Below, in pieces: positions 13,540 through 14,015 of a DNA stretch of 14,015 nt; within the stretch, counting starts at the first letter, position 1, and each line of letters opens with the position of its first letter. The notes beneath the pieces were generated by a model. That model searched no databases. It was not told the DNA's origin and worked only from the letters and a program-made list of their open reading frames with translations. The position numbers and the translations under genes were made by a program. Source of the stretch: Sphingomonadaceae bacterium (GTDB taxonomy: Bacteria > Pseudomonadota > Alphaproteobacteria > Sphingomonadales > Sphingomonadaceae); NCBI GenBank assembly GCA_020446665.1, contig JAGREF010000343.1, positions 1 to 14,015 of the forward strand, given 5' to 3'.

Positions 13540-13701
13540 CTGGATCGTGCCGTCCGTCACCTACGCGACCGCGGCTTCGGCGTGCCAGAAACCCTGCTTG
13601 CCCATGTCGCGCCGCTGGGCTGGGAGCATATCAGCCTCACCGGCGACTATCTGGTCGTCCGTGAACAACGCGATTTGAAGATTTTGCCGGTCGCAGCGTG
13701 A
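13540..13701 (+). pseudogene. Tn3-family transposase, C-terminal fragment
   Basis: After a TAA at 13537-13539 the frame reads LDRAVRHLRDRGFGVPETLL, then AHVAPLGWEHISLTGDYL. This matches the well-conserved end of Tn3-type transposases (L-E-R-A-V ... L-L-A-H-V-S-P-L-G-W-E-H-I-x-L-T-G-D-Y). After DYL the usual W appears one frame away (TGG), so a frameshift probably follows Tyr; the current frame ends at TGA 13699-13701. Only about 40 genuine residues remain, and none of the catalytic domain. No Tn3 terminal repeat was recognised nearby. Confidence 0.65.
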
Positions 13702-13770
13702 TTGCTGGACCGGCCAGGATAATTGTCGCTGAAGGCGCGAAGCGCCGCTCAGGACGCGCAGAAGGCTCGC

Positions 13771-14015
13771 TCAGCGGGCGAGAGCGGGCTCCGGCAGTAG
13801 CCATAGGCTGCAGATGGCGCGCAAAAGCGCGGCGAACCATGCGATGAGCAGCCTCAAGTTGTGGCCGGCGGCCACGAGGATGGCGTTGATCGCATCGCCG
13901 GCGGCGCCTTTGAGGTGATTTCGTTCGAGTAGCCCGTCGGCCTTGGTGTGGCCGATGATCGGCTCGATGGCATTGCGCCTGCCCAACTCGCGTGTCAACG
14001 GCGGAGTAAAAGTCG
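13771..14015 (-). pseudogene. IS5-family transposase C-terminus, partial at window edge
   Basis: The minus-strand frame enters from the right edge and ends at TGA 13771. It reads LTRELGRRNAIEPIIGHTKA, then DGLLERNHLKGAAGDAINAI and LVAAGHNLRLLIAWFAALLR, the typical end of another IS5-family subgroup. The Glu of AIEPIIGH is the catalytic third acid. Most of the gene lies outside the window, so I cannot say whether it is intact. It differs from the other two IS5-type transposases here. A small perfect hairpin (GGCGC-GAA-GCGCC, about 13733-13745) lies in its downstream flank. Confidence 0.75.

Noticed and set aside
1..14015. CRISPR arrays, tRNA or rRNA genes
   Set aside because: No regularly spaced direct repeats, cloverleaf-like sequences or rRNA motifs were seen by eye.

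Overview
The window looks like an accessory region of an alphaproteobacterium, probably a sphingomonad or relative. I infer this from the high-GC codon use, the IS5/IS110/Tn3-type remnants, the NodT-EmrA-EmrB operon style and the small DUF-type membrane genes. No taxonomic marker is present, so this is an impression rather than proof. The region is a patchwork of functional cassettes and broken ends of genes joined by mobile elements. It could be plasmid, integrative element or island, and a piece of a conjugation coupling protein and a piece of a tyrosine recombinase support that view.

Layout: 1-177 is the 3' end of a tyrosine recombinase that has lost its catalytic Tyr. 222-2420 is an IS5-family (IS427-like) element with CTAG target duplications, split by an IS110-family, IS1111-type element (about 668-2022). 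The IS1111-type element has 12-bp subterminal inverted repeats. Its roughly 250-nt non-coding right end contains short sequences matching both its own termini and the actual insertion site, each within a foldable stem-loop, as expected of a bridge RNA (seekRNA). This is the most interesting signal in the window. 2425-3130 holds debris: a RelE-like toxin start, an unrecognised small ORF with a 14-bp palindrome, and a second IS5 transposase tail.

3135-8020 is a drug-efflux module: a divergent TetR repressor (minus) with an apparently leaderless promoter, then an operon on plus for an outer-membrane lipoprotein channel (NodT type), an EmrA-type periplasmic adaptor and an EmrB-type 14-helix MFS pump. 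These three would form a tripartite pump spanning both membranes. 8090-10360 holds an aldo/keto reductase, a terminator, the remnant of a short-chain dehydrogenase and a secreted metallo-beta-lactamase-fold hydrolase.

10361-11087 has no intact gene but contains a TraG/VirD4 coupling-protein fragment and other remnants. 11088-12187 (minus) carries a frameshifted DUF4386 membrane protein and a DUF6326-like membrane protein, bracketed by an imperfect inverted repeat of about 65 bp that encodes a BrnT-like N-terminus at both ends. 12506-13455 is an organic hydroperoxide resistance operon (ohr-ohrR) with a perfect 7-6-7 operator-like palindrome. The window ends with a Tn3-type transposase tail and another partial IS5 transposase.

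The metabolic and resistance genes look intact, whereas almost every gene at a cassette edge is truncated, so the region was probably assembled by repeated IS-mediated joining and deletion.
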